Notes: generated by a model from the letters alone, not told the origin. A DNA stretch of 55,278 nucleotides from Elusimicrobiota bacterium (GCA_016180425.1 JACPBF010000015.1:1-55278), one strand, 5' to 3'; positions 9,201 to 16,982 are shown, numbered from the stretch's first letter. Program-made: numbers and translations.

Positions 9201-9588
9201 TATTGTTTAAGAGAGAAATATTCCACTGAGAAATTTGGAGCGGCGCTTCTAAAGGGTAAGCTAAGAGTTCTTCTACTTTTGAAATAGTATGAGGTAAAAT
9301 CCAGCGTGGCGGGCTGTAAAAGTCTTCTTCTTTTATGCGAAGGAATGGCAATTCTTTAACAATTTTCTCCTTGCCTTGGCGGACTTTAGAAATAAATTCA
9401 TCTTCTGCCCTTAAATTAGAGGATGGAGTAATCTTAAATAATAAAATTATAAATAAGGAGAGAAAGATATAGTGACGATGGTTAAAACTATTAATAAAAT
9501 CTTTATTTTCCTTTTGTTGAAAATTTTTTTGCGAGCGAGTTCTAGCGAGCGTCCTCAAGATAAAGATTTTATTAATAGTTTTAACCAT
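6205..9588 (-). CDS. Exported Gly-rich repeat protein with C-terminal HEAT repeats
   Basis: 1,127 aa from the ATG at 9588, which overlaps the murA stop (ATGGTTAA); a TTG at 9612 is the only earlier option. A hydrophobic segment (HYIFLSLFIILLFK, near residue 45) ending SSNLRAEDEF looks like a signal peptide. Residues about 345-605 contain roughly seven imperfect repeats with consensus Y-x-Q-G-x-G-x5-G-x-F-x3-G-x2-N, suggesting a beta-solenoid. Residues about 730-1127 are helical HEAT-like repeats (KEGALISMGRIG, EKIQKFSLTIIEQL). The first 35 codons are encoded by a palindromic repeat (9478-9588), which places about 40 residues before the signal segment, unusually long. A second repeat (6671-6720) is read in frame as DLRNSSRFSQP between HEAT units. 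Function unknown; an envelope structural or adhesive role is a guess. Confidence 0.78.
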   Translation of the reverse strand: MVKTINKIFILRTLARTRSQKNFQQKENKDFINSFNHRHYIFLSLFIILLFKITPSSNLRAEDEFISKVRQGKEKIVKELPFLRIKEEDFYSPPRWILPHTISKVEELLAYPLEAPLQISQWNISLLNNKSFASFVEFAQDSLSLENELDSNFNFTKFKPPKKLDPQIQNPVSEIVKAIEKAIPILKQSYEELSEEEKKDILRYFNFPIESLKLSNKENDSKFSSKALNVKLPKSKIKIFKSLEKFKQDKLFKAGEILLKQIDQEIKGLEKWSKELNDPKRTPFKTLEWQSPIGKVLISGKEDNIYDSGQLKDVVLLIDGGGKNSYYSNPGAAGPGEIKIVIDFGDDVTIISSQTAASAGAGIFGIGFLFLPNPSGMKIIRTNSFSQGLGLCGIGGIFVNGKGFFKGQRYVQGVGSFGLGIFQNTRGEESFYETELYGQGAGLTKGLGLFIHHGSSSTFRAGLVDPDPRETLGATSLCQGVGYGPRGYAGGGIGVCALKGNSLTLESSYFAQGAGYWHGLGSFYLDGNANMIQSRRYAKGSGIHSALGSFFIKGDDNAIVNWGVGPAYGWDSGTGWAFLFGDRNRLQTEWGAGTANINSSKSFSFFSGNQNKFDLPALGSAQISHDLPDYAVSMIEGKDNLFKLNPIKKEKKVSETVFTSPWGEISFNEVLFKKELDFPKLEWKKLPQLQPSENAQTDLGKEVKESLLLPPDEKIENLLQIAASFSVDQVNPQKAFEGLSYLKEDELPYILDSFVPEDMDGFFQVRALVALWGKNISKFVIKNIKNETNPQRKAFLITLLSLSNMEESWPTLKKALDDSDWRIQVQALRVLGSLLNKDKALPGRLYLLKRLEKFLSTKTPPKKISKVFIDELNSLQLVESLSLFSLIKTWSNDQRSLIAKALPNDKTSSMDEKTLKNILEQIKETRGESLESVKREIEFSTNQEEAIREKIKELLIPRTNMDLRNSSRFSQPMMILGLKKDVEPRKEIIHSALIALGKIGHEEDLKIIVPYLEHPSALVKEGALISMGRIGKDSLKTLEEMNRSSDPQKRIQSILALPKTTDKSLLTILKKGLKDKDEKIQKFSLTIIEQLPASLSKDRENLKKIGKKLKTKEGSPLEAQQLFLYGN
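6671..6720. repeat. Dispersed repeat inserted in frame within the HEAT-repeat coding region
   Basis: The segment beginning ATTGGTTGTGAGAATC and running through GAATTCC and AAATCCA matches 6138-6190 (about 31 of the first 37 positions, one indel). Its inverted pieces (GGAATTC, ATCTAG, GATTCTCACAACC) appear in the palindrome at 20589-20662. It keeps the reading frame open, like the Rickettsia palindromic elements. Confidence 0.6.
9478..9588. repeat. Palindromic element with perfect 29-nt arms at the murA end
   Basis: Arms 9478-9506 and 9560-9588 are perfect inverted copies of each other (29 of 29), starting ATGGTTAAAACT. The 53-nt loop contains GAGTTCTAGCGAGCGTCC (9537-9554), shared 16 of 18 with the loop of another palindrome at 17009-17071 whose arms are unrelated. 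The outer arm carries the last bases and stop of murA and the ATG of the next gene, so the element sits exactly on a gene junction. The inner arm looks like a locally templated inverted copy of host sequence. Confidence 0.85.
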
Positions 9589-10855
9589 GAACCCTATAGA
9601 TTTTTGCTCCAAGACAACTTAATTTCTGTTCTAATTTTTCATAACCACGGTCTAGATGATAGACTCTTTGAATCACTGATTTTCCTTTTGCCGCTAAAGC
9701 TGCAATAACTAAGGCTGCTCCTGCTCTTAAATCAGAAACCATCACCTCTGTTCCAGATAATCTTTTAGAGCCGCTGACTTTTGCCTGGTTCCCTTTAATT
9801 TTTATTTTTGCTCCCATTCTGGCAAGCTCAGCCGCATGCACAAAACGATTTTCAAAAATCGTCTCTTGAATAAATGAATTTCCATCTGCTAAAGACATGA
9901 GAGCCATCCATTGAGCTTGGACATCTGTTGGAAATTTAGGGTAGGGTCCGGTTTTTATGTGAACTGGTTTAATTGATTTTTGAACTTTGCAAAATATGGT
10001 TGCATTCCCTCTATTTAGTTTGTCCTCTTTGATTTGAATTTTTATTCCAGCTTTAATCAGGTGATTAATAATAGTTCTTAAGTGTTTGGGGTCAGTATGA
10101 GATAGCTCAAGTTCTCCTTTGGTTGCAGCAGAAGCTATAAGGTAAGTAGCGGTTTCTATTCTGTCTGGAATCACTTGGTGGGTTGCTCCGTGAAGAAAAT
10201 CTTTGCCTTGGACAATAATTTTACTTGTTCCAGCTCCTTTAATTTCAGCGCCCATTGCATTTAAAAATTTTGCGCAATCCTCAATTTCTGGCTCTCTAGC
10301 CGCATTTTCCAGGATGGTTTGACCTTTGGCAAGCACGCAAGCCATTAAAGCGTTTTCCGTAGCCCCCACGCTTGGGAAACTTAACACAATTTTTTTCCCT
10401 TTTAGACCATTTGATTTTAAACGCACCATTCCTTGAGAAAATTCTGTTTCTGCGCCAAGGGCTTGAAAGGAACTTAAGTGAATATTGATTGGCCTAACTC
10501 CTATTGCGCATCCTCCGGGCATAGAGCAAGAGGCTTTGCCAAACCGGGCTAACAAGGGTCCTAAAACTAAAACAGAGGCTCTCATTCTTCTTACAAGTTC
10601 ATAAGGAGCTTCAGTTTTTAAAGGTTTTCTAGATGTCACTTGAATGCAGTGATCTTTTCTTTCAACTTTTTTTCCTAAGTGCTCTAACAGCTTACAAGTG
10701 GTATCAATGTCGTTCAGTTCTGGAACATTGTTGAGGGTGCAAGGCTCATCTGTTAAAAGAGTGGCAAAGAGGCAAGGAAGGCTTGCATTTTTTGATCCTG
10801 AAACCTCCACACTCCCTTTAAGACGTCTTCCGCCCTCAATAATAATTTTATCCAT
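9581..10855 (-). CDS. murA: UDP-N-acetylglucosamine 1-carboxyvinyltransferase MurA
   Basis: 424 aa, normal length for MurA. It transfers enolpyruvate from PEP to UDP-GlcNAc, the committed cytoplasmic step of peptidoglycan synthesis. Visible family motifs are SGSKNA near the N-terminus (Lys-Asn of the active site), MPGGCAIGVRPI with the Cys that fosfomycin alkylates, FPTDVQAQWMA, and the closing DRGYEKLEQKL segment. I choose the ATG at 10855 (MDKIIIEGG) because it overlaps the prmC stop (ATGGATAA) and follows a GGGGGAG site; the frame is open 13 codons further upstream, inside prmC. Its own stop lies in the palindrome at 9560-9588. Confidence 0.96.
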   Translation of the reverse strand: MDKIIIEGGRRLKGSVEVSGSKNASLPCLFATLLTDEPCTLNNVPELNDIDTTCKLLEHLGKKVERKDHCIQVTSRKPLKTEAPYELVRRMRASVLVLGPLLARFGKASCSMPGGCAIGVRPINIHLSSFQALGAETEFSQGMVRLKSNGLKGKKIVLSFPSVGATENALMACVLAKGQTILENAAREPEIEDCAKFLNAMGAEIKGAGTSKIIVQGKDFLHGATHQVIPDRIETATYLIASAATKGELELSHTDPKHLRTIINHLIKAGIKIQIKEDKLNRGNATIFCKVQKSIKPVHIKTGPYPKFPTDVQAQWMALMSLADGNSFIQETIFENRFVHAAELARMGAKIKIKGNQAKVSGSKRLSGTEVMVSDLRAGAALVIAALAAKGKSVIQRVYHLDRGYEKLEQKLSCLGAKIYRVHG

Positions 10856-11723
10856 TCCACTCCCCCATTGCGATTCTATCCAGATCAGAATCATCTTTAA
10901 GAATTTTAATTTTTTTAAATCTGAATGACTTTAATAGAATTTTTACTTCTTTAGCCTGATGGGTTCCAATTTCAAATATTAAAGCCCCATTTTTTTTTAA
11001 ATATTTACCTGAATTTTGGATTAATGGCTTGATGATCTTTAATCCATCCTCACCGCCATTTAAGGCGCATTTCGGTTCATATTGGATCTCTTTTTGAAGC
11101 AAGGGTATCTCTTTTGATTTTACATAAGGAGGGTTGGAAACAATAAGATCAAATTCTGACGCTTTTAAATTAGGAATTGAAAAGAGGTCGCTTAAGATAA
11201 AAGTGATTTGGTTTTTTATCTTATTGAAACAAGAGTTTTCTTTAGCGGTCTTAAGCGCTCTTTTTGAAATGTCTGTTGCCAGAATCCTAGATTGAGGCAA
11301 ATGCTTAGCCAAACATATTGCAATAATACCAGAACCCGTGCCAATTTCAAGAATCCTTAAATTCTTTTTTTGCGTGCCCCATTTTATCGCTTCTTTAACA
11401 AGAAGTTCTGTTTCTGGTCTGGGGATAAGAACAGAAGGATCAATCCTGAATTTAAGTCCCATAAATTCTTCTTGTTTTAGGAGATAGGCTAATGGAAAAC
11501 CAAGAGATCTTTTTTGGATCAATTTTCTATATTCTTTTTGTTGCGGACATTGTAAATTTTCTTCTTTATTTAAATAAAGGTTAGAAGGTTTTTGGCAAAG
11601 CACTTCTGACAATAACCAGAGAGGTTCAAGCTTTGAATTAAAGCTAGACTGCGGCGAACATTTTTCTTGTCCCCACTGAAGAGCTTTATGAATGGTCCAA
11701 GGATTCTCTTTCACGTTTTTCAT
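10848..11723 (-). CDS. prmC: Peptide chain release factor N5-glutamine methyltransferase PrmC
   Basis: 291 aa. It methylates the Gln of the GGQ motif in release factors using S-adenosylmethionine. The SAM-binding core reads ILEIGTGSGIIAICLA, the catalytic motif NPPY is present (IVSNPPYVKS), and the N-terminal family signature appears as VLIPRPETELLV. It lies directly after prfA, its substrate gene, with the start overlapping the prfA end by 38 nt; both frames are complete, so this is translational coupling rather than a frameshift. The exact start is uncertain because no Shine-Dalgarno sequence is obvious. The next gene, murA, overlaps its stop by 8 nt. Confidence 0.95.
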   Translation of the reverse strand: MKNVKENPWTIHKALQWGQEKCSPQSSFNSKLEPLWLLSEVLCQKPSNLYLNKEENLQCPQQKEYRKLIQKRSLGFPLAYLLKQEEFMGLKFRIDPSVLIPRPETELLVKEAIKWGTQKKNLRILEIGTGSGIIAICLAKHLPQSRILATDISKRALKTAKENSCFNKIKNQITFILSDLFSIPNLKASEFDLIVSNPPYVKSKEIPLLQKEIQYEPKCALNGGEDGLKIIKPLIQNSGKYLKKNGALIFEIGTHQAKEVKILLKSFRFKKIKILKDDSDLDRIAMGEWNG

Positions 11724-12792
11724 TTTCAGCGAGTTGAAGTAACTTTACCATTGGACCTAGGTTCCCATCTAAAACTTCTTGAATATGATGGATGGATTCT
11801 CCAATCCTGTGGTCTGTAATCCTGTCCTGAGGAAAATTGTAGGTTCTAATTTTTTCTGAACGATCTCCTGTCCCCACCTGTTTTTTTCTATTTTCTCTAA
11901 GTTTTTTTTCTTGAGCCTCTTTTGCCGCTTGATAGAGTTTAGCTCGTAAAAATTTCATCGCTTTTTCTCGATTTCGTTGCTGGCTTCTTTCATCCTGACA
12001 CTGAACCACAATCGAGGTAGGTAAATGGGTGATGCGCACAGCAGAATCAGTTTTTTGTAAATGCTGACCTCCATGTCCTGAGGCGCGGTAGGTATCTATT
12101 CTTAGGTCTTGAGGCGAGATTTCAACATCCACATCTTCTGCCTCAGGCAAAACAGCAACTGTAACAGTGGAGGTGTGTATTCTGCCGCTTGATTCTGTAA
12201 CAGGAACCCTTTGAACCCGATGAACGCCTCGCTCATATTTCAAAAGTCCCCAGGCTCCGCAATTTATTTTTTTGTTTGTTCCCTCTTCTATGGAAAAAAT
12301 GGCTTCTTTAAAGCCACCTCTATCTGAAAGGCTAAGAGAGATTGTTTCACAGATAAATCCGTTTATTTCTGCAAATCTAGCATACATTCGCGCAAGTTCC
12401 TGAGCAAAAAGTGAAGATTCATCCCCGCCTGTGCCTGCTCTTATTTCTAAAATAATATTTTTATCATCCAGAGGGTCTTTTGGAATAAGTGATTTTAATA
12501 GTTCTTGTTTAAGGATATTACATTCTTGTTCAAGTTTTTCTTTTTCAATTTTTGCAAGGTCGGAAAGCTCTTTATCAGGGGATTGGATCATTTCCTCCAA
12601 ATGTTTAATTTCATTCAAACCTTTTTCCCATTGGGTCACCTTTTCAATATTTTGGGAGAGATTTCTATGTTCTTTGGACAAGGAAGCGTAAGAGGGGTTT
12701 TGGTGAAAAAGAGGTTGGCTCATTAAGATTTCAATTTCCTTAAAGCGCTTGAACCAAATATTTTTAAGATTCCTAATTTTTTCTCTTTCCAT
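11686..12792 (-). CDS. prfA: Peptide chain release factor 1
   Basis: 368 aa. RF1 reads UAA and UAG in the ribosomal A site and triggers peptidyl-tRNA hydrolysis. The GGQ loop is present (SGHGGQHLQKTDSAVRITH). The stop-codon recognition tripeptide, PAT in E. coli RF1, reads PVT here (RVPVTESSGRIHTS), which still fits RF1 rather than the SPF of RF2. The acidic stretch GTGGDESSLFAQEL is typical of the family. The ATG at 12792 has no clear ribosome site and follows the rpmE terminator by only 13 nt, so translation probably depends on readthrough or an unrecognised promoter. Confidence 0.96.
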   Translation of the reverse strand: MEREKIRNLKNIWFKRFKEIEILMSQPLFHQNPSYASLSKEHRNLSQNIEKVTQWEKGLNEIKHLEEMIQSPDKELSDLAKIEKEKLEQECNILKQELLKSLIPKDPLDDKNIILEIRAGTGGDESSLFAQELARMYARFAEINGFICETISLSLSDRGGFKEAIFSIEEGTNKKINCGAWGLLKYERGVHRVQRVPVTESSGRIHTSTVTVAVLPEAEDVDVEISPQDLRIDTYRASGHGGQHLQKTDSAVRITHLPTSIVVQCQDERSQQRNREKAMKFLRAKLYQAAKEAQEKKLRENRKKQVGTGDRSEKIRTYNFPQDRITDHRIGESIHHIQEVLDGNLGPMVKLLQLAENEKRERESLDHS

Positions 12793-12805
12793 TTTTCACA
12801 AAATA

Positions 12806-12837
12806 AAAACGACAGAGATTATTTTCCCTGTCGTTTT
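12806..12837 (-). terminator. Rho-independent terminator after rpmE
   Basis: On the minus strand AAAACGACAG pairs perfectly with CTGTCGTTTT around a 12-nt loop, and the stem runs into TTTTTATTTT. It lies between rpmE and prfA and may uncouple them. Confidence 0.8.
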
Positions 12838-12854
12838 ATAAAATTTAAAGAAAA

Positions 12855-13172
12855 CTACTTTGTTTTAGTTGTTTTCTTTTCCACTTTTCTTGCTGTAGTC
12901 GTCATTCCTCTTGGCGTTGTGACCTTTAGTTTTGCTTCTTTTGCCTTAGCTTTGGTGCGAATGGTTTGGCCTTGAGTTTTTTGAAAACGTTTTTGAAAGC
13001 GTTCCACCCTGCCGGCAGAATCCATTAATTTTTGTTTGCCAGTAAAAAATGGATGGCACTCGGAACAAATTTCTAAGTGATATTTTTCTTTTACGCTGCG
13101 CGTTTGAAAGCTGTTCCCACAAGCGCAAGTAACTGTTGAAAGTACGTAATTTGGATGAATTCCTGTTCTCAT
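12855..13172 (-). CDS. rpmE: 50S ribosomal protein L31, zinc-binding form with a basic tail
   Basis: 105 aa, against about 70 for a usual L31. Residues 1-70 are canonical: IHPNY, the Cys pairs CAC and CSEC that bind zinc, HPFFTGKQ, and [10 protein letters not shown]. The zinc ligands are intact, so this is the C+ form. The extra 35 residues are rich in Lys, Thr and Ala ([20 protein letters not shown]), a low-complexity basic extension likely to contact rRNA. A terminator follows immediately, so rpmE may be its own unit within the block of housekeeping genes. Confidence 0.93.
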   Translation of the reverse strand: MRTGIHPNYVLSTVTCACGNSFQTRSVKEKYHLEICSECHPFFTGKQKLMDSAGRVERFQKRFQKTQGQTIRTKAKAKEAKLKVTTPRGMTTTARKVEKKTTKTK

Positions 13173-13181
13173 GTAATTTAA

Positions 13182-14108
13182 TTAATATAGATATTTACTT
13201 GGTTTAACTGAGCGGCCATCAGAGTTCCTGCGCACTTCAAAATGCAGATGGGGTCCTGTAGAAAGCCCTGTGGAACCTACCCTGCCAATCAATTGCTTCT
13301 TTTTTACCTGATCTCCTACTTTAACATAAATTTGAGATAAATGTCCATAGCGGGTGGTTATTTTAGAGTGCCGCACATCAATCATGTAGCCATAGCCGCC
13401 CTGCCAGCCCGCAAAAGTGATCTCCCCATTTTGCCCTGCATAAACTGGAGATCCATATTTTGCAACTAGATCAGTTCCTTCATGAAATCTTCTAACCCGC
13501 GTTATGGGATGGCGTCTTACTCCAAAACGGGAAGAGATTCTTAACCAATTGACAGGTCGTGCAAGAAAGGGATAACTCCTATAAGCGGTTGGGATCCAAA
13601 GTTTTGTTCCTTCTCTTAGCAGGAGCTGGCCAGCTTCTAAATAGGTGATTAGAGAAAGGTCATTTAGGGTTAGGATTGTCTCTCTTTTTCCTCCCATCCT
13701 TTCATAGGCTTTTATAATACTTTCTAAAGATTCGCCTTCTTTAGCGATATGTACCATTCCTTTTTTATTTTGAAGCACAATTTTTTGATGCGGCCTTAAC
13801 TGAGGATCTTCTAAATTATTTGTGCTTCTAATGGAAATGGCTGGAATTCCAACATCTTTTGCAATTTTTTCTAACCATTCATAAGGCTTAACATCATGAG
13901 TTTTTACTTCCAGATTTTCAATACGGCCCAAAATCACATTCGCTTCCCTTTCAGGCAGAATTCCATTTGAGGAGGTGAGCAGGAGCTCTTGCTCCAGCGC
14001 TTTAGGAGTTTGTTTAGTAAGGTTTAAACTGAAGACTTTAGTGAAGGCAAGTCCCAGAAAAAATAAAACAGAAAGCGTAAATAGAAGCTTTTTACTAGGC
14101 AGTTTCAT
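13182..14108 (-). CDS. LysM/M23-family peptidoglycan endopeptidase
   Basis: 308 aa from the ATG at 14108 (MKLPSKKLL). The N-terminus is a signal anchor (LLFTLSVLFFLGLAF). The middle has LysM-like repeats, one complete (MVHIAKEGESLESIIKAY with ILTLNDL), which bind glycan. The C-terminal M23 domain is complete: RFGVRRHPITRVRRFHEGTD (first zinc His and Asp), GYGYMIDVRH, TRYGHLSQ and GPHLHFEVR (the HxH motif). With an intact zinc site it should be an active peptidase cleaving peptidoglycan cross-bridges in the periplasm. The frame is open 50 codons upstream into rho, but a perfect promoter immediately before this ATG settles the start. The mRNA would have a 5' leader of about 5 nt. Confidence 0.9.
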   Translation of the reverse strand: MKLPSKKLLFTLSVLFFLGLAFTKVFSLNLTKQTPKALEQELLLTSSNGILPEREANVILGRIENLEVKTHDVKPYEWLEKIAKDVGIPAISIRSTNNLEDPQLRPHQKIVLQNKKGMVHIAKEGESLESIIKAYERMGGKRETILTLNDLSLITYLEAGQLLLREGTKLWIPTAYRSYPFLARPVNWLRISSRFGVRRHPITRVRRFHEGTDLVAKYGSPVYAGQNGEITFAGWQGGYGYMIDVRHSKITTRYGHLSQIYVKVGDQVKKKQLIGRVGSTGLSTGPHLHFEVRRNSDGRSVKPSKYLY

Positions 14109-14118
14109 AAGATGTTTA

Positions 14119-14147
14119 ATTATAACCCTTGAATCTTTTGCTGTCAA
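14119..14147 (-). promoter_or_regulatory. Consensus sigma-70 promoter for the M23 peptidase
   Basis: Minus strand: -35 TTGACA (14142-14147), 17-nt spacer, -10 TATAAT (14119-14124), all twelve positions matching consensus. The ATG at 14108 lies 10 nt after the -10 box, so transcription should start about 4-5 nt before it. Confidence 0.85.
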
Positions 14148-14181
14148 TCCTCTAGGGGATTCCTCTGTCAAGGGAGAGGCT

Positions 14182-15462
14182 TTACATTTTTTCCATGCTA
14201 GAGGTTTCCATGGCGCGTAAAAAATCTTTGTTGGATTTAGTGGCTGATAATTTTTCAATTAAAAGTTCCATTGCTTCTATTGGGTTTAAAGAAGCAAGAA
14301 CTTTTCTTAAGACCCAAATTTTGTTCAGCTCATCTTCATCTAAAAGGAGCTCTTCTTTTCTGGTGCCTGAACGGTTAATATCTATCGCTGGAAAAATCCT
14401 TCTATCCGCGAGTTTTCTATCCAGATAGACTTCCATATTTCCTGTGCCTTTAAATTCTTCAAAAATAACATCATCCATCCTTGAACCTGTTTCAACCAAG
14501 GCTGTTGCTAAAATGGTTAAACTTCCCCCCTCTTCAATATTTCTTGCTGCGCCAAAAAATCTTTTCGGTCTTTGTAAAGCATTGGAATCGAGTCCCCCAG
14601 AAAGGACTCTTCCGCTGGAAGGTGTGGTTGTATTATAAGCTCGCGCAAGACGGGTAATGGAATCTAGTAAGATCACCACATCTTTGCCATGTTCCACACA
14701 GCGTTTAGCTTTTTCTAACACCATTTCAGCTACCTGTATATGACGATCCGCGGGCTCATCAAAAGTAGAGGAGATCACTTCCCCTTTAACAGACCTTTGC
14801 ATGTCCGTGACCTCTTCTGGACGTTCATCAATCAAAAGCACCATTAAAGTAACTTCTGGATGGTTGGTGGTAATCGCATTAGCGATTTTTTGCAAAATAA
14901 TGGTTTTACCTGTTCTAGGCGCTGCCACAATTAAACCTCTTTGTCCTTTTCCAATAGGGGCAACTAAATCCAAGACTCTCATATTAATTTCTGATTTTAT
15001 AGTCTCAAGCGTAAGCCTGTTATTTGGATAAAGAGGAGTCAGGTTGTCAAAAAGATGCCGTTCACGAATATTGTCCGGAGATTCGCCATTAATATTTTTT
15101 ACTTGCAGAAGCGCGAAAAATCTCTCGCCTTCTTTAGGAGGGCGCACATCTCCTGCTACGGTATCTCCTTTGCGCAAAGCGAATTTTTTAATTTGGGAAG
15201 GGGAAATATAAATGTCGTCTGGTCCAGGCAGATAATTATAATTTGGGGAGCGCAAAAAACCAAAACCATCGGGCAGAATTTCTAATACCCCTTCATCATA
15301 AAGATTTCCTTGAGATGTTGCGGCCTGAGCTTCTAAAATTTTCGCGATCAATTCTTGTTTTCTTAAGTTAGAGATCGTGTCTATTTTAAGATCAGTCGCC
15401 ATTTTAAGAAGGTCCGGCAATTTCATTCTAGAGAGTACAGATACATCCGTCGTTTGATTCAT
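14182..15462 (-). CDS. rho: Transcription termination factor Rho
   Basis: 426 aa, full length. Rho is the hexameric RNA-dependent ATPase that ends untranslated transcripts. The N-terminal helical domain ([13 protein letters not shown]) leads into the cold-shock-like RNA-binding domain ([24 protein letters not shown]). The ATPase core has the Walker A variant APRTGKT, Walker [17 protein letters not shown], the Q-loop region [21 protein letters not shown] and [15 protein letters not shown]. The ATG at 15462 is preceded by AGGAGG at 12 nt; another ATG at 15474 directly touches the AGGAGG and cannot be used. The upstream leader contains alternative pairings that may allow autoregulation. Confidence 0.97.
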   Translation of the reverse strand: MNQTTDVSVLSRMKLPDLLKMATDLKIDTISNLRKQELIAKILEAQAATSQGNLYDEGVLEILPDGFGFLRSPNYNYLPGPDDIYISPSQIKKFALRKGDTVAGDVRPPKEGERFFALLQVKNINGESPDNIRERHLFDNLTPLYPNNRLTLETIKSEINMRVLDLVAPIGKGQRGLIVAAPRTGKTIILQKIANAITTNHPEVTLMVLLIDERPEEVTDMQRSVKGEVISSTFDEPADRHIQVAEMVLEKAKRCVEHGKDVVILLDSITRLARAYNTTTPSSGRVLSGGLDSNALQRPKRFFGAARNIEEGGSLTILATALVETGSRMDDVIFEEFKGTGNMEVYLDRKLADRRIFPAIDINRSGTRKEELLLDEDELNKIWVLRKVLASLNPIEAMELLIEKLSATKSNKDFLRAMETSSMEKM

Positions 15463-15474
15463 CAAGATTTCCAT

Positions 15475-15671
15475 CCTCCTGCTTTTTTTAACCTTTAATA
15501 CAAAGACATTTTAAGGTTAGTTACTTTTTTTTAACCTAATATTTTTTAACGCGATATCAGGTTTTAATTTGATTTTGTGATTATAAAGAGAATTCGTTCA
15601 CGTGAAGGGCGCCTTGTTTTTGGAGTTGGTTCAATGGGTTGGAATTGTCTTATGGAGGCGCCGAACAAATC
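15475..15671 (-). promoter_or_regulatory. rho leader region
   Basis: 197 nt with no gene. On the minus strand a -10-like TATAAT (15580-15585) has only a weak -35. Downstream, AGGTTA (15532-15537), TAACCTT (15513-15519) and AAGGTTA (15489-15495) allow the middle segment to pair with either neighbour; the last lies just before the AGGAGG site (15475-15480). Two GGCGCC hexamers flank 15607-15662. Rho autoregulates in several bacteria, so a switch here is plausible but unproven. Confidence 0.4.
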
Positions 15672-16138
15672 TTATTCTACTAATTGAGAAATTTTTGTCA
15701 AGCATTTTTTTACCTGTTTTTTTGTGTTAAGGATCGTCCCAGAATTATCAATCAAAAAGTCAGACAGCTCTTTCTTTTTAGAAAGAGGCCATTGGGAGAG
15801 GATGCGAAGATTAGCTTCCATCTGATTGATTCCAGATCTTTGAATAAGACGCTGAACTTGTAGTTTTTTTGGCGCCCAGACCACGATGGTCTTGTCAATT
15901 AAGTTTTGTAGATTCGCTTCAAAAAGGAGAGGGATTTCAATAACCGATTAAGCGATCCGTTTTTTTTAAGGATCTTTTTTCCAAAAATTTTTACAATTTC
16001 TTTTAGTCCGGGTGTTCTGGGTAGAACCGCCTCTCTTGCGATTTTATCGCAATCCAATGTCTTACAGCCCAGTTCTTTAAACATTTTAAGAACTGTTGTT
16101 TTGCCAGAAGCTATTCCGCCGGTTAAACCAAGGTTCAT
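15672..16138 (-). pseudogene. coaE: Dephospho-CoA kinase, internal deletion with frameshift
   Basis: CoaE phosphorylates dephospho-CoA, the last step of coenzyme A synthesis. The 5' part from the ATG at 16138 is normal: MNLGLTGGIASGKTTVLKMF (Walker A), DCDKIAREAV and KNGSLNR. It should then continue with the CoA-binding and lid region, but about 45 codons are missing. Near 15944 the sequence jumps, in a different frame, to VIEIPLLFEANLQNLIDKT, then IVVWAPKKLQVQRL and the C-terminal IDNSGTILNTKKQV. As read, translation ends after SFLKRIYKT. The deletion therefore both removes a domain and shifts the frame. An active CoaE cannot be made from this copy; an assembly error is the main alternative. 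Confidence 0.88.
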
Positions 16139-16145
16139 TAAATTT

Positions 16146-16982
16146 TTATTTCTGACATTGTGGACAATAAACAACTGAACGGCCAGAAAGCTTTATTTTT
16201 TTTAAACAATGGTTACAACTTGGACAGGGTTCATTTTCTTTTCCATAGACAGCAGTAAAAAGTTGGTTTTTTCCCTTTTTTCCCAAAGCATCTACATAGG
16301 TTGACATGGAGTATCCTCTATTTAAGATAGATGAGTTTAAAACTTCTTTAATTGAGGAAATAAGTTTTTCAAGTTTGGGAAAGGAGATTTTACTCGCTTT
16401 TCTATAAGGTGGAATGGATGCCCTAAAAAGAGCTTCTGCGGCATAGATATTTCCTAATCCACAAATTATTTTTTGATTCAAAAGCAGGGAATGAATCGAG
16501 GCTTGGCGACCTTTAAATTTTTCTTTTAAGAATGAGGCTGTTAAATCACCATTTAAAGGTTCTACTCCTAAAGCGGAAATACAGGGCTCTAATTTCCAAT
16601 CTAAAGAAAAGAAGATTTCTCCAAATCGTCTGCGGTCATAAAAACATAGATCCATGTGATCGTCAAATATAAAATGCGCTCTTTCATTTCCTTTTGGTTT
16701 ACCAATCAGCAGTTGACCAGTCATGCGTAAGTGACAGATCAGGCTGGATTGGTCTTGAAATTCCATAATAAGATATTTACCTCTTCTTGAGAAATGCTGA
16801 ACCGTTTTTCCTAGCAAGGATTTGTTAAATTCAGCAATGGAAATTTTTCTTCTGGGAGTTCCTTGAGGGGATATTCCTGTAAGAATAAAAGGATCTCTTA
16901 CTCGGACTTCTTTTATTTTTTCTCCAGTAAGATGTTTCTCAAGTTCCCTTTTTATTGTTTCAACTTCTGGTAATTCAGGCAT
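16146..16982 (-). CDS. mutM: Formamidopyrimidine-DNA glycosylase
   Basis: 278 aa. MutM (Fpg) excises 8-oxoguanine and ring-opened purines and nicks the DNA. It begins with the catalytic PELPEVE (Pro as nucleophile, Glu as acid). RRGKYLIME contains the conserved beta-strand Lys, and GLGNIYAAEALF is the helix-two-turn-helix. The zinc finger is intact (CPSCNHCLKKI and VVYCPQCQK, four Cys). The coaE start follows 7 nt after its stop. Upstream, the palindrome 17009-17071 separates it from the rhomboid gene. Confidence 0.95.
   Translation of the reverse strand: MPELPEVETIKRELEKHLTGEKIKEVRVRDPFILTGISPQGTPRRKISIAEFNKSLLGKTVQHFSRRGKYLIMEFQDQSSLICHLRMTGQLLIGKPKGNERAHFIFDDHMDLCFYDRRRFGEIFFSLDWKLEPCISALGVEPLNGDLTASFLKEKFKGRQASIHSLLLNQKIICGLGNIYAAEALFRASIPPYRKASKISFPKLEKLISSIKEVLNSSILNRGYSMSTYVDALGKKGKNQLFTAVYGKENEPCPSCNHCLKKIKLSGRSVVYCPQCQK

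Noticed and set aside
9472-9708. Plus-strand frame beginning MTMVKTINKIF
   Set aside because: It arises because the palindrome's arm repeats the start of the minus-strand gene; beyond the loop it only mirrors murA.
11686-11723. 38-nt prfA-prmC overlap as a sign of a frameshift
   Set aside because: Both proteins are complete with intact N- and C-terminal family motifs.
14148-14181. Hairpin CCTCT...AGAGG after rho as a terminator
   Set aside because: No U-run follows; the region instead carries the -35 side of the next promoter.
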